A stretch of DNA of 22,905 nt from JAJFTV01 sp964426355 (GCA_964426355.1 CAYRRA010000052.1:1-22905), one strand, 5' to 3'; numbered from the stretch's first letter, positions 1 to 7,169 are shown. Notes: a model not told the origin generated them from the letters alone. Numbers and translations: made by a program.

Positions 1-196
1 CCCCATTCACCAATGGCAGCACGATGCGGGGCCAGATTACTTGGTAAATCACCACCGTGGTCACATAACCGGCAGTAACACCCACAAAGAGATATGCCGC
101 CAGCCTAAAAAGCACATTATCACCGAACAGGTAGCTGAAGACCAGCAAGGTCAGGAAAAAACTCACAAGTGTCCAAATCAGATCCGGCAGTTCCAT
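1..196 (-). CDS. Membrane protein, N-terminal part (gene runs off the window)
   Basis: The first 65 codons of a leftward gene are visible; the rest lies before base 1. The peptide begins MELPDLIWTLVSFF and holds two likely membrane helices (about residues 7-25 and 30-52), followed by a Trp-Pro-Arg turn. The ATG at 196 lies 5 bases after the TAG stop of the preceding gene. Its ribosome site GGAGG is inside the last codons of that gene, so the two are probably translated together. I do not recognise the family. Its position suggests a further membrane component of the zinc-ribbon/DUF6754-like operon. Confidence 0.7.
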   Translation of the reverse strand, partial: MELPDLIWTLVSFFLTLLVFSYLFGDNVLFRLAAYLFVGVTAGYVTTVVIYQVIWPRIVLPLVNG

Positions 197-201
197 TGCA
201 G

Positions 202-2889
202 CTATGCCTCCTGGTCAGACCGGTTGCGACCAGCCAGAGATGAAATACCTTCAAAAAGCGCACCCAAGACAATAATCAGGATAGCAGCAGCAAGACCAAA
301 CTGATTGGAGAGCCAAAAAGCGCCCCGCTCCAGCCCAGGGATGAGGGTGAGCTGTTCAAACGACAAGCCGCCCGCCATACCCGCCAGCAGACCTTGAACC
401 TGCCCGCTTTGCACATACGGCTGAAGCATGGGTGCAGCCTGTGCACTGGAAATCACAAGGAAGGGAACATCCTCCAGTGATGGTTGAACCTGTTCAATCC
501 ATGCCCGCCCGCTCTCAAAGGTATCGGTAATCAGGATAACCATGGAGAAATCATCCAACCGGTTGATGTTTTGTAAAACGGCTGAATCCCATACTGCGCG
601 GTTTTCCAATCCGGCGCTCATTCCGTATTGCACGGCTTGCTGCGGTTTATGGGCTAATTCTTGCAGCGAAATCATTTCACCGGGAAGATAACCCAGGTTG
701 ATAAACCAATCGCGCTCGTTATAACGCTCTTCATATTCAGGAAATTCTTCCAGCGCCAATTGTTTCAAACCCTCGGCAAGCACCGCGCCGGTGGGTTGGG
801 TCGATACCGTTGCCAGGCGCAGCTCATGCAACATCAAACTCTGGATCACTCCTTTTGCAGCGAAGCGCATTTCTCCACTATACCCGGGGGCATAATCCAC
901 AGCCAAGAGCACCGATGCGCCAGCCGGTACCGCCTCGATCTCGCGGTAAAATGCGCCCACATTGGCAATTTGCCCGACTTTGATACCAGCCTGGGGGAAA
1001 CCCAACAATGGCAAAAGAATGATGACAATCAGCAAAACACCGATCAACATGCGCAGCGCACGTTGAGAAGCGCGCATGCGGGATGGCTTGACCGTTGAAT
1101 AACGCTTTTCTTCCTCAAGCAAATTTTCAAGCATGGCGGCGTGTGCGCGTTGTTTCTCGCTGACCTGGAGCTTGAGCGAATAGATGGGTGGTTTGCGGTA
1201 ATGCGCCGCAGCCGGCTGACCAGGCAGCACAGCCCGCAATCCTGCCAGTGGTCCTGCCTGTTCCACCTTTTTGTCATCCACCACTTCGCCTGCCTGTGGC
1301 AGCACCGTTTCAATTGGGCGCATGGCAGAAAGCCAATCCGGTAGTTCACCTTCTTTAATCTCGCCAGCGGGGGGTTCAGCGGCTGCCAGTTCTTCGCTAA
1401 CAGCAGTTTCCTCCACAGATTCATCCAGCCAGTCCGGCAAATCAGCCTTTTGAAGCATTTCCGGTTGTTCTGCAACATCCTCGCGCTCAGGTTGAGGCGT
1501 CAGGTCTTCGCCTTGTTCATCCTGCATCCACTCAGCCAAGTTATCGCCAACAAAAGGAGGAATGTTGACCGGTTTTTCTGTGCCTGCCATTTCTCCTGGC
1601 TCTTGAGTCTCAAAAACCGTGGAGGAATCAGCTAAATCCAGGTCACCCAGCCAATCGGAGAGGTCACCTGCATCCAGCGGCATTTTTACGTCGCCTTCAT
1701 CAGCGGGCAGATCCCAACCCTGCTGGAGTTCTTCCACATCACCGGCTTTCGCAGTAGCACCAACTGCCAACCAGTCAGGCAGGCTTTCTTCGCGCTGTGT
1801 GGTTTCAGGCGGCATCTGTGCCAGAGCTTCATCCGCCTGCTCAATCTCTTCTTCCTCGCCCGCCAATCCTTCGCTTTGAAGCAACCAATCCGGCAAATTC
1901 TCTTCCGGGCTTTCTGGTTTTTGGGTTGCGGGCTCTTCGCGCAAACGCATCCATTCCGGCATATCGTCGGTTTGCGGTTGTTCGCCTGGGGCAGCCTCGC
2001 CTTCATCCACCGGGGTCTCCGACCCGGCAGCCAGTTCAATCGCGTCTGAGCTTTCCTGCGGGGTCTCAATTGTCTCATCCGAAACCAGATCCCACGAGGA
2101 AAGTGCACTCAACCCGCCAGCATCTTCTTCAGAAGAAGCACCCAGTTGAGATAACCACGCATCCAAATCCTCGTCCTCTGCCTGTAACTCAGAGGGGATA
2201 AAAGCTTCACCGCCGACCACTTCCAGCGAGGGCAGTTCTTCCCCTTCTGCAGCAGCATCTGGCGCAGCTTCCGGCTCAGGCATACGCAGCCAATCGGGCA
2301 ATTCTTCCCCAGGTTTTGCTTCCTCGTCGCCGGTTTCTTCTAAAGGCAGTTCGGGTTCCACATGAAAATCAACCGGCTCTGTTTCACCCGAAGGTTTCCA
2401 GTTTTCCAGTTCCTTCAACCAATCCGGCTGGGTTTCTTCATCTTCCCCTGGCTGTACTGTGCTTTCCAGGATTTGCCCCTCGTCACCTGGCTGCACCCCT
2501 GGTATTTCTGTTTCAGCTTGCTCCTCATTCTCTTTCGGGGCTAACGCTCGAATCCAATCGGGCGCTTCCTGTTCTTCGGCACCCAACCAGTCACTTTCAC
2601 CTGTTGTTTCTTCCGTATCATCAGACATCTGCCTGATACGCTGCAGCCACTCTGGGATTTCCTCCGGCTCCAGGGTATCTTCCAGTTCGGAACCAGCCTC
2701 GTCCGCAAAAAGACTTACATCCGGCTCAACCGCGCCTGCCTGGCGCAGGCTTGCCAACAAATCATCTGCATCATCGGGTGGAATAGACAGAATATTGCTG
2801 TCCGGCTTCAGGTGTGCCCCACAAACCCGGCAAATTTCGGTTTCTTCGGGGTTTTCTGCTTCACATAATGGACATTTAATCGTTGACAT
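202..2889 (-). CDS. Zinc-ribbon, PDWL-repeat, two-helix membrane protein
   Basis: 895 residues from ATG 2889. In order: an N-terminal zinc ribbon (Cys 6, 9, 20, 23); a long, strongly acidic, probably disordered region (about 30-540) with 13 copies of a Pro-Asp/Glu-Trp-Leu-like motif; a basic stretch; a membrane helix (about 610-631); an alpha/beta-looking outer domain (about 632-860) containing VLLAVDYAPG and INLGYLPGEM; and a second helix (about 861-882) with a short basic tail. The topology implies that the ribbon and repeats are cytoplasmic and the 230-residue domain is outside. ATG 2889 has GGTGA 5 bases upstream; a GTG at 2898 would overlap the previous stop and is the alternative start. 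Function is unknown. The repeats look like short linear docking motifs, which is inference. It is the fourth gene of a compact membrane operon. Confidence 0.85.
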   Translation of the reverse strand: MSTIKCPLCEAENPEETEICRVCGAHLKPDSNILSIPPDDADDLLASLRQAGAVEPDVSLFADEAGSELEDTLEPEEIPEWLQRIRQMSDDTEETTGESDWLGAEEQEAPDWIRALAPKENEEQAETEIPGVQPGDEGQILESTVQPGEDEETQPDWLKELENWKPSGETEPVDFHVEPELPLEETGDEEAKPGEELPDWLRMPEPEAAPDAAAEGEELPSLEVVGGEAFIPSELQAEDEDLDAWLSQLGASSEEDAGGLSALSSWDLVSDETIETPQESSDAIELAAGSETPVDEGEAAPGEQPQTDDMPEWMRLREEPATQKPESPEENLPDWLLQSEGLAGEEEEIEQADEALAQMPPETTQREESLPDWLAVGATAKAGDVEELQQGWDLPADEGDVKMPLDAGDLSDWLGDLDLADSSTVFETQEPGEMAGTEKPVNIPPFVGDNLAEWMQDEQGEDLTPQPEREDVAEQPEMLQKADLPDWLDESVEETAVSEELAAAEPPAGEIKEGELPDWLSAMRPIETVLPQAGEVVDDKKVEQAGPLAGLRAVLPGQPAAAHYRKPPIYSLKLQVSEKQRAHAAMLENLLEEEKRYSTVKPSRMRASQRALRMLIGVLLIVIILLPLLGFPQAGIKVGQIANVGAFYREIEAVPAGASVLLAVDYAPGYSGEMRFAAKGVIQSLMLHELRLATVSTQPTGAVLAEGLKQLALEEFPEYEERYNERDWFINLGYLPGEMISLQELAHKPQQAVQYGMSAGLENRAVWDSAVLQNINRLDDFSMVILITDTFESGRAWIEQVQPSLEDVPFLVISSAQAAPMLQPYVQSGQVQGLLAGMAGGLSFEQLTLIPGLERGAFWLSNQFGLAAAILIIVLGALFEGISSLAGRNRSDQEA

Positions 2890-2894
2890 TTCAC

Positions 2895-3527
2895 TCACCC
2901 GCTGTACGGACGATCCGCACCGAGTAATATTCGCAGCCCTGTGGTGATGCTGCCCAGGGCTATCCCCAAAAGGATGCCGCGCGCACCGGCTAGTGGAAGT
3001 TTCTCGATAAAAGCCAGGAAGCCCGGCAAAAGCGGGATATCCTGTATATAGGGAAGCACACCGCTTCCCAGGATCAGGAAAAGCAATGCGCTGACAACAA
3101 ACACAATGGAGAACAGGTCACGCCGGCGCTGTAGCAATCGCAAGCTGGCAAATGCCAGTATGATCGCCAGCACAGCCATCAGGCTGGTTTCCATTGGAAC
3201 CTGAATGGCGTTGACCACCTGCTGGAAGCGCACATCCGCAGGCGTCAGCCAGAGCCCCAAACCCAGTGTGACCACAAAAGCGAGGATCAGCACCAGGCTG
3301 AGCGGGCTTTTGCCTGGCTGCTCGCGCAGTTTCTTTACATGCACCATCAGCAGGTTGGCTGCGCCCACCAATGTCGAAACACCCAGGAGGGTCACGCCCC
3401 ACCCCAAAAAGATAAGGCGCAAATTCTGCAAAACCGGTATCGGTAGGAAATAGCCCAACAGAACGATAATCCCACTGGATATCGCTATGACAACAAAAAA
3501 GGGTGCCCGCATGGGTGTTTTCTTCAT
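2895..3527 (-). CDS. Six-helix integral membrane protein
   Basis: 210 residues, starting MKKTPMRAPFFVV. I count six hydrophobic helices (about 9-29, 35-62, 76-95, 111-131, 138-162, 180-203) with short basic loops, and no cofactor or catalytic motif. The start ATG 3527 overlaps the TGA of the upstream gene (ATGA). A longer open frame begins further upstream, but it would run through coding sequence of the neighbour, so I reject that start. Family not recognised. Overlaps on both sides show it is made together with the DUF6754-like and zinc-ribbon proteins and probably sits in the same membrane complex. Confidence 0.8.
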   Translation of the reverse strand: MKKTPMRAPFFVVIAISSGIIVLLGYFLPIPVLQNLRLIFLGWGVTLLGVSTLVGAANLLMVHVKKLREQPGKSPLSLVLILAFVVTLGLGLWLTPADVRFQQVVNAIQVPMETSLMAVLAIILAFASLRLLQRRRDLFSIVFVVSALLFLILGSGVLPYIQDIPLLPGFLAFIEKLPLAGARGILLGIALGSITTGLRILLGADRPYSG

Positions 3528-4288
3528 ATCGTTATCCCAAAGAACTGCGCCAGTACGATCAGAATCACACCGCCCAGCAAAACGGCTACAAGAATCCAAC
3601 GTAAGATATCTTGAGCAAACAGGCTGGCTTGATGAATCGGTCCTGCCTTGAGGTAAGCCGGTATCGCGAATAATTCCTCGCCAATCACCACGTCCTGGGC
3701 GGTCGCCAGCATCACCGCCTGAGCGGATAAATCATCGCTTGCAGCCATTGAGTACACCTGCTTTTGCTGCGCAATGTCATTTAAAAATGCCACTTCAGCG
3801 CCAAAATGACCGATCAAAACGCTTGTGAACACATCTTCCTGTGTAATCACCGGCATCGCACCGACGATGTACGAGAAAGGCGTAAGACCACTGACCCTCC
3901 CGCGCAACGCATCATACTGAGAGAGTGCATTTCCACGCCGATAGATGAAACGGGTTGTGTCCTGGCTGAGCATCATCAAGCTGCCGTCACCAGTAGTAAT
4001 CACCGGGGGTTTATCGCTAACCATGCTGAGCAAGGTCAGCCGTTCAATCGCGTTCAAACCCGCCAGGGCAGACGTATTTGCCGGGCTGAGGATACTGGCA
4101 TTTCCCAGGGATACATGCAGGCGTTTGCCATCCTCAATCGTCAACCCCACCGACCGCCGCAGCCGTTGCAGCGCCGGTATGTTGCGCAGGGTAAATTTTC
4201 GGGAGCGCGGCAGGACAAAAGAGAATACCCCAATCAGTATTCCCGTCACCACCACCAAAGCGAACCCGGCGATTTGCTCAAGACTCAT
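3524..4288 (-). CDS. DUF6754-like membrane-anchored protein
   Basis: 254 residues with one helix at each end (about 7-27 and 230-250) and a soluble domain of roughly 200 residues between. The middle contains VSLGNASILSPANTSALAGL, then a TTGDGS element and a GHFGAE element. This layout and the wording of the soluble part resemble DUF6754 proteins of Chloroflexota and other anaerobes; the match is from memory, not a search. No function is established for that family. The start ATG 4288 overlaps the upstream TGA (ATGA) and has GAGGAG 6 bases before it. It lies second in a five-gene operon. Confidence 0.7.
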   Translation of the reverse strand: MSLEQIAGFALVVVTGILIGVFSFVLPRSRKFTLRNIPALQRLRRSVGLTIEDGKRLHVSLGNASILSPANTSALAGLNAIERLTLLSMVSDKPPVITTGDGSLMMLSQDTTRFIYRRGNALSQYDALRGRVSGLTPFSYIVGAMPVITQEDVFTSVLIGHFGAEVAFLNDIAQQKQVYSMAASDDLSAQAVMLATAQDVVIGEELFAIPAYLKAGPIHQASLFAQDILRWILVAVLLGGVILIVLAQFFGITI

Positions 4289-4536
4289 GCCGTCTCCTCA
4301 TCACGTAAATATGTCACAAATACCTGGCGGTCCTCCTGATTTTCCAGTGTATTTGCCATTTCCTCCCATTGCCCAGAGGGAAAAGCCCATTTCAAGAAAG
4401 GGTGCCCAAAATGAATTGCCTGGGCGAGGAAGATGTTAAAAGGTCCGGATGCCTCAATAAACGCTGCAGCCGGTTCCTTCATTCCCCAACGTTGCAAGAT
4501 TCGAGCCCAATCTGCCCAATTATTCTTCTCAGACAT
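4285..4536 (-). CDS. Small Trp-rich hypothetical protein, first gene of operon
   Basis: 83 residues, starting MSEKNNWADWARILQRWGMK. It is rich in Trp and Phe, mostly helical in appearance, acidic at the C-terminus, and has no clear membrane helix. I do not recognise it. A frame extended upstream to 4575 exists, but ATG 4536 is preferred because an extended -10 element ends exactly 6 bases before it, implying a transcript that begins at the ATG. The gene overlaps the DUF6754-like gene by 4 bases, so it is a true operon partner and may be a small cytoplasmic subunit or regulator. Confidence 0.65.
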   Translation of the reverse strand: MSEKNNWADWARILQRWGMKEPAAAFIEASGPFNIFLAQAIHFGHPFLKWAFPSGQWEEMANTLENQEDRQVFVTYLRDEETA

Positions 4537-4542
4537 GTTATC

Positions 4543-4551
4543 AGTATAGCA
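4543..4551 (-). promoter_or_regulatory. Extended -10 promoter, probably leaderless
   Basis: Read on the minus strand this is TGCTATACT, an extended -10 hexamer, followed by 6 bases and then the ATG at 4536. There is no room for a ribosome site if transcription starts about 7 bases after the hexamer. No good -35 is visible. Confidence 0.5.
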
Positions 4552-4591
4552 TAATTCCAATACATGATACTTCATCTTCAGAATCCAAACA

Positions 4592-4633
4592 CCATATATG
4601 GGGATTAGATTCTGACCAATACGCCATATATGG
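4592..4633. promoter_or_regulatory. Two identical CCATATATGG palindromes, 32 bp apart
   Basis: The perfect palindrome CCATATATGG occurs at 4592-4601 and 4624-4633. The 32-bp spacing is about three helical turns. They lie 41 to 90 bases upstream of the likely start of the five-gene membrane operon, so a dimeric regulator binding both sites is plausible. The function is inferred. Confidence 0.45.
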
Positions 4634-4742
4634 TATTTCTTGGATACTTTTCTAGATTACCGTTTTAATTGTATCACTGAACAGAAAATGATTTCTAAAA
4701 TGCTCTTTTCCCAATTTAATTGCATCGCTCGTTAGTATCTCT

Positions 4743-4841
4743 GACGTTCGTGAGGGTCTCTGACCCGAACCTCGCCGCGTCATGCAAACCCCACTCGCAG
4801 GAAAACAAGCAACGAGGCTGCCTTTTTCAGACAGCCTCGTT
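4743..4841. repeat. Hairpin-rich intergenic element
   Basis: There are two stem-loops. GGGTC-tct-GACCC (4754-4766) is flanked by GTTC/GAAC and by outer GACG/CGTC pairs, giving an imperfect long hairpin. AACGAGGCTG (4811-4820) pairs perfectly with CAGCCTCGTT (4832-4841) over an 11-base loop and is followed by a T-rich stretch on the plus strand. The style resembles a dispersed intergenic repeat or a terminator. No second copy was seen in this window. Confidence 0.45.
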
Positions 4842-4865
4842 AGGTTTTTACAGTTTTCACCGTTT

Positions 4866-4881
4866 GACAACAGGGGTTGTC
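4866..4881. other. Short hairpin GACAAC-AGGG-GTTGTC
   Basis: A perfect 6-bp stem with a 4-base loop lies between the 4811-4841 hairpin and the small ORF at 4903. It could be part of a structured leader. No function is known. Confidence 0.35.
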
Positions 4882-4902
4882 TTGCAGCGGTGAGGTATTT
4901 CC

Positions 4903-5028
4903 ATGTTTGGGAAGAATGCACTTACGCAGAATTGCGATAAACTGAATGAACCTGACGCCGCCATCTCGATGAAAATCTATCCCGGTTCACCATTTACAGG
5001 TCACGAAACTGAAAACATTTTCAGGTGA
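4903..5028 (+). CDS. Candidate small protein of 41 residues
   Basis: ATG 4903 is preceded by TGAGGT with 6 bases of spacing, which is a good ribosome site. The peptide begins MFGKNALTQNCDKLNEPDAA and ends with a GHETENIFR tail. The stop at 5026-5028 falls within a hairpin region with a run of T. It has no recognised family and no clear promoter, and could instead be the decayed end of a lost gene. It is convergent with the DUF5320 gene. Confidence is low because short ORFs arise by chance. Confidence 0.3.
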   Translation: MFGKNALTQNCDKLNEPDAAISMKIYPGSPFTGHETENIFR

Positions 5029-5043
5029 TTTTTTTTCAGTTCG
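5004..5043. terminator. Bulged hairpin, probable terminator between convergent ORFs
   Basis: CGAAACTGAAAA (5004-5015) pairs with TTTTCAGTTCG (5033-5043) with one bulged A. A competing inner stem CTGAAAA/TTTTCAG lies at 5009-5024, followed by eight T on the plus strand. It lies 8 bases after the DUF5320 stop, so it may end leftward transcription from that operon, rightward transcription of the small ORF, or both. Confidence 0.5.
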
Positions 5044-5050
5044 CAAAAGC

Positions 5051-5341
5051 CTATTCTACTTTATTCTCCAGCTTACTGATGCGTTCCTGAATAGCCTCGA
5101 GCTGTTGTTTAAGCTGGTTCTGCTCACGCAGCAACCATTCTTTCTCATCAGCAGGTTCGATGTCAAATTCAGGGTCCCAGTCCGGGTAATAGCGCTGCCG
5201 CCAACCATGCCTGAAAGCCATCCCCATCCGGTAAAACGGTCTACGCCAGCCCGCACCTGGCACAAACCCGGCGCAATGACCTCTGCCACGTCCGGTCATT
5301 GGACCCATTCCCTGTGGTCCAGTTCGATCAAATCTTGGCAT
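5051..5341 (-). CDS. DUF5320 family protein
   Basis: 96 residues. The N-terminus MPRFDRTGPQGMGPMTGRGR with a following Cys-Ala-Gly is the hallmark of DUF5320. The middle is rich in Arg, Trp and Tyr, and the C-terminus (about 66-96) is a coiled coil (LLREQNQLKQQLEAIQERIS). The function is unknown; members are common in anaerobes, often near NifX-type cofactor proteins and MinD-like ATPases, as here. ATG 5341 has AAAGGAAA upstream. It is the last gene of the PadR cluster, 107 bases after the preceding stop. Confidence 0.85.
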   Translation of the reverse strand: MPRFDRTGPQGMGPMTGRGRGHCAGFVPGAGWRRPFYRMGMAFRHGWRQRYYPDWDPEFDIEPADEKEWLLREQNQLKQQLEAIQERISKLENKVE

Positions 5342-5448
5342 TTTAATTTCCTTTCTATTAGAATCGGCTGAAAGTCTTTTTAGAAAGAGCTTGAAAAAAC
5401 AGCCAATTACTTTGCGAGCAAATTCACTCTTTTATATAAAAATTTAAA

Positions 5449-5655
5449 TCATCGGTTTTGTCCGCGGCTGCCGCTTCCCCTTTGACTGCGTCCCTGCCCC
5501 GAACCACGTCGTCGCCGAAATAGACGCCCCAGCCAGGATGTTGAAGCACCCTGCGCCCCTTGATCAGGGGTCTGTGCTGTACCTGAGCAAGGACCCAACC
5601 CCCGTCCTGTCTTTGAGCCTCTTCCTTCTGGTCCTGTTCCATCACGCGCTGGCAT
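5449..5655 (-). CDS. Small Gly/Arg-rich protein with DUF5320-type N-terminus
   Basis: 68 residues starting MPARDGTGPEGRGSKTGRGL, the same DGTGP...TGRG signature seen in the neighbouring DUF5320 protein, then a low-complexity Arg/Gly/Ser tail. It has one Cys at about residue 22 and no coiled coil. ATG 5655 is preceded by AAAGGAGGTGA, the strongest ribosome site in this region, which decides this frame over an overlapping 73-codon frame (5424-5645). It lies 24 bases after the PadR stop. It may be a paralogue of the 96-residue protein that lacks its C-terminal half. The function is unknown. Confidence 0.65.
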   Translation of the reverse strand: MPARDGTGPEGRGSKTGRGLGPCSGTAQTPDQGAQGASTSWLGRLFRRRRGSGQGRSQRGSGSRGQNR

Positions 5656-5679
5656 AAGTCTCACCTCCTTTCAGGTGTA

Positions 5680-6066
5680 TTACTCACCCTTCCCCATTTC
5701 TTGCAACAAATCATCAATCGTTTGACGCACATCCCGCAATTCCATTAACCAGGTATCCAGAGCTTCTTTGCCCAACTCGGTTAATGCGTACACCCTTCTT
5801 GCAGGACCTTGCGTCTGATGTGTGCTCCAGGCTGAACTGACCCAGCCATTGGCTTCCATTTCCCGCAGAACCCGGTACACCATGCTGGGATGCATGGTAT
5901 CCAGACGATAGCGCTCCAGGGCATCCAGCAGGTCATAACCGTGCGATTGCCGCTTATACAGTAAAGCCAGCAACACAGGCATCAGCATGCCGCCGCTCAA
6001 CGGCGAATGCCGGCTTCTCCATCCATGACTGTGTCCTGGTCCCCATCCTCCTCTTAGTCTTGGCAT
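5680..6066 (-). CDS. PadR family transcriptional regulator
   Basis: 128 residues. After a Gly/Arg/His-rich leader (MPRLRGGWGPGHSHGW) comes the PadR winged helix: LLALLYKRQSHGYDLLDAL, then TMHPSMVYRVLREMEANGWV, a wing with GPARRVYALTELG, and a short C-terminal helix. PadR proteins are dimeric repressors that respond to small molecules, and the short C-terminus fits subfamily 2. The start at 6066 is chosen because AGGAG lies 8 bases upstream; the GTG at 6099 lies inside the promoter. It is the first gene of a leftward operon with the two DUF5320-type genes and is divergent from the XRE-cupin gene. Autoregulation is likely, because an inverted repeat covers its -35. Confidence 0.9.
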   Translation of the reverse strand: MPRLRGGWGPGHSHGWRSRHSPLSGGMLMPVLLALLYKRQSHGYDLLDALERYRLDTMHPSMVYRVLREMEANGWVSSAWSTHQTQGPARRVYALTELGKEALDTWLMELRDVRQTIDDLLQEMGKGE

Positions 6067-6088
6067 ACCCATCACTCCTGTATTGTTT

Positions 6089-6117
6089 ATTATAGTCACC
6101 TATGTGCTATTTGTCAA
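6089..6117 (-). promoter_or_regulatory. Consensus sigma-70-type promoter for padR operon
   Basis: On the minus strand, TTGACA (6112-6117) and TATAAT (6089-6094) are separated by exactly 17 bases, a perfect consensus. Transcription would begin near 6082, about 16 bases before the PadR ATG. Confidence 0.8.
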
Positions 6118-6138
6118 TAGACAATTAGAGAATATTCT
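6111..6138. promoter_or_regulatory. Inverted repeats over and behind the padR -35
   Basis: TTGTC-AATA-GACAA (6111-6124) overlaps the -35 hexamer. The perfect palindrome AGAATATTCT (6129-6138) lies just upstream. Both are candidates for binding by PadR itself or by the divergent XRE-cupin protein. A promoter this perfect would need repression, which fits an operator at this place. Confidence 0.5.
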
Positions 6139-6318
6139 AAATATGTCCCTATTCGCAAATTTACACTGTAATAATCTGTCCTTCTTTCGCTTTTTGCACA
6201 GCACGCGCCAATAAAACAAAAAGACTGTTGTCAAAGCAACATACACATAAACAACTCACCGTCATATATTTCTCACCAAACAATTGTGTAAACTGGCGGA
6301 ATTTTGCGATTTTTGTAC

Positions 6319-6419
6319 TATAATTCTGGTAAGTTGCTGGACAACCTGATACCCTGTTCGGTTAAGAGGATATAATTGCATGGCAACAGGTCAAGACCAT
6401 AACGATATTGAACAGGGTA
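6319..6419 (+). promoter_or_regulatory. Promoter region and 10-bp inverted repeat before the XRE-cupin gene
   Basis: TATAAT hexamers occur at 6319-6324 and 6371-6376. A perfect inverted repeat, TACCCTGTTC (6350-6359) and GAACAGGGTA (6410-6419), flanks the second hexamer: the left arm covers its -35 region and the right arm lies downstream. If transcription starts near 6331, the arms could instead pair in the leader RNA. It may serve as an operator for autoregulation by the XRE protein. Confidence 0.5.
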
Positions 6420-6434
6420 CAAGACAGAATAAAC

Positions 6435-7091
6435 ATGAACAGTCAACAAATCACAACAACCAGAGTTGCCAGGAAGGCAACCCAAACCGAAGCGCAAGAT
6501 AACCACTGCAGCGAGACGTGTGTGGGACAACGCATTCGCACGATCCGCCGCGAGAACGGTCTTTCTCTTCGCACACTGGCACAGCAAAGCGGTCTGAACA
6601 TCAACACCTTGAGCATGATCGAAAACGGCAAATCATCGCCTTGCGTCAGCACCCTTCAACAGCTTGCCACTGCCTTGCACGTTCCCGTCGTCAGCTTTTT
6701 TGAAACCACCCCTGCTGAAAAACGAGTGGTCTATCACCAAGCCTGTCATGAACCAGACGCAAACCCCAACTCACACCTGGTAAACCTGGGCGGTGACCTG
6801 GCAGGCAGCGCTGTGCAGCCGTTCATCGTTCGCATGGAAGCCGGATCCAGCAGCGGCAAGCACCCTGTGGTTCATACCGGGCATGAATTTGTCTACTGCC
6901 TGTCAGGCGAAGTCATCTATCAAGTTCAGGAAACAACCTACACATTGCACCAGGGTGACAGCCTTGTCTTTGAATCACACCTGCCACATCGCTGGCATAA
7001 TCAAAATGATGAAGAAACCAAATTCCTTCTCATTTTTTTCCCGTCCGACCACCGTGATCAGCCTTCCGAAAGGCACTTCTCCAACGAGTGA
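6435..7091 (+). CDS. XRE-family regulator with C-terminal cupin
   Basis: 218 residues. A helix-turn-helix (about 29-84: VGQRIRTIRRENGLSLRTLA, then SGLNINTLSMIENGKSSP) is joined to a cupin_2 barrel (about 128-202, with HPVVHTGHEFVYCLSGEV and LPHRWHN). In this family the cupin senses a small ligand or metal and the HTH binds operators. The N-terminal 28 residues are unusual, with Cys25 and Cys29 (HCSETC) just before the HTH; a redox or metal role is possible but unproven. ATG 6435 lacks a clear ribosome site, and an in-frame TTG lies at 6408. It is divergent from padR and 78 bases before the thioredoxin/CcdA gene, which it may control. Confidence 0.9.
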   Translation: MNSQQITTTRVARKATQTEAQDNHCSETCVGQRIRTIRRENGLSLRTLAQQSGLNINTLSMIENGKSSPCVSTLQQLATALHVPVVSFFETTPAEKRVVYHQACHEPDANPNSHLVNLGGDLAGSAVQPFIVRMEAGSSSGKHPVVHTGHEFVYCLSGEVIYQVQETTYTLHQGDSLVFESHLPHRWHNQNDEETKFLLIFFPSDHRDQPSERHFSNE

Positions 7092-7169
7092 TTGAGCAAA
7101 AAGAATGAGTCTCCATTTTCACATGAGTCTTTACAAACAAAACACTACAATATTCTGCTGGAGGATTGA

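Noticed and set aside
3528..3599. Upstream extension of the six-helix membrane protein
   Set aside because: It would overlap 75 bases of the preceding gene, and ATG 3527 forms the usual ATGA overlap.
4652..4921. 89-codon minus-strand open frame in the hairpin region
   Set aside because: It runs straight through both large hairpins, has no ribosome site, and its composition looks like translated repeat sequence.
5424..5645. 73-codon frame overlapping the small DUF5320-type gene
   Set aside because: The other frame has the family signature and the strong AAAGGAGGTGA site; this one has neither.
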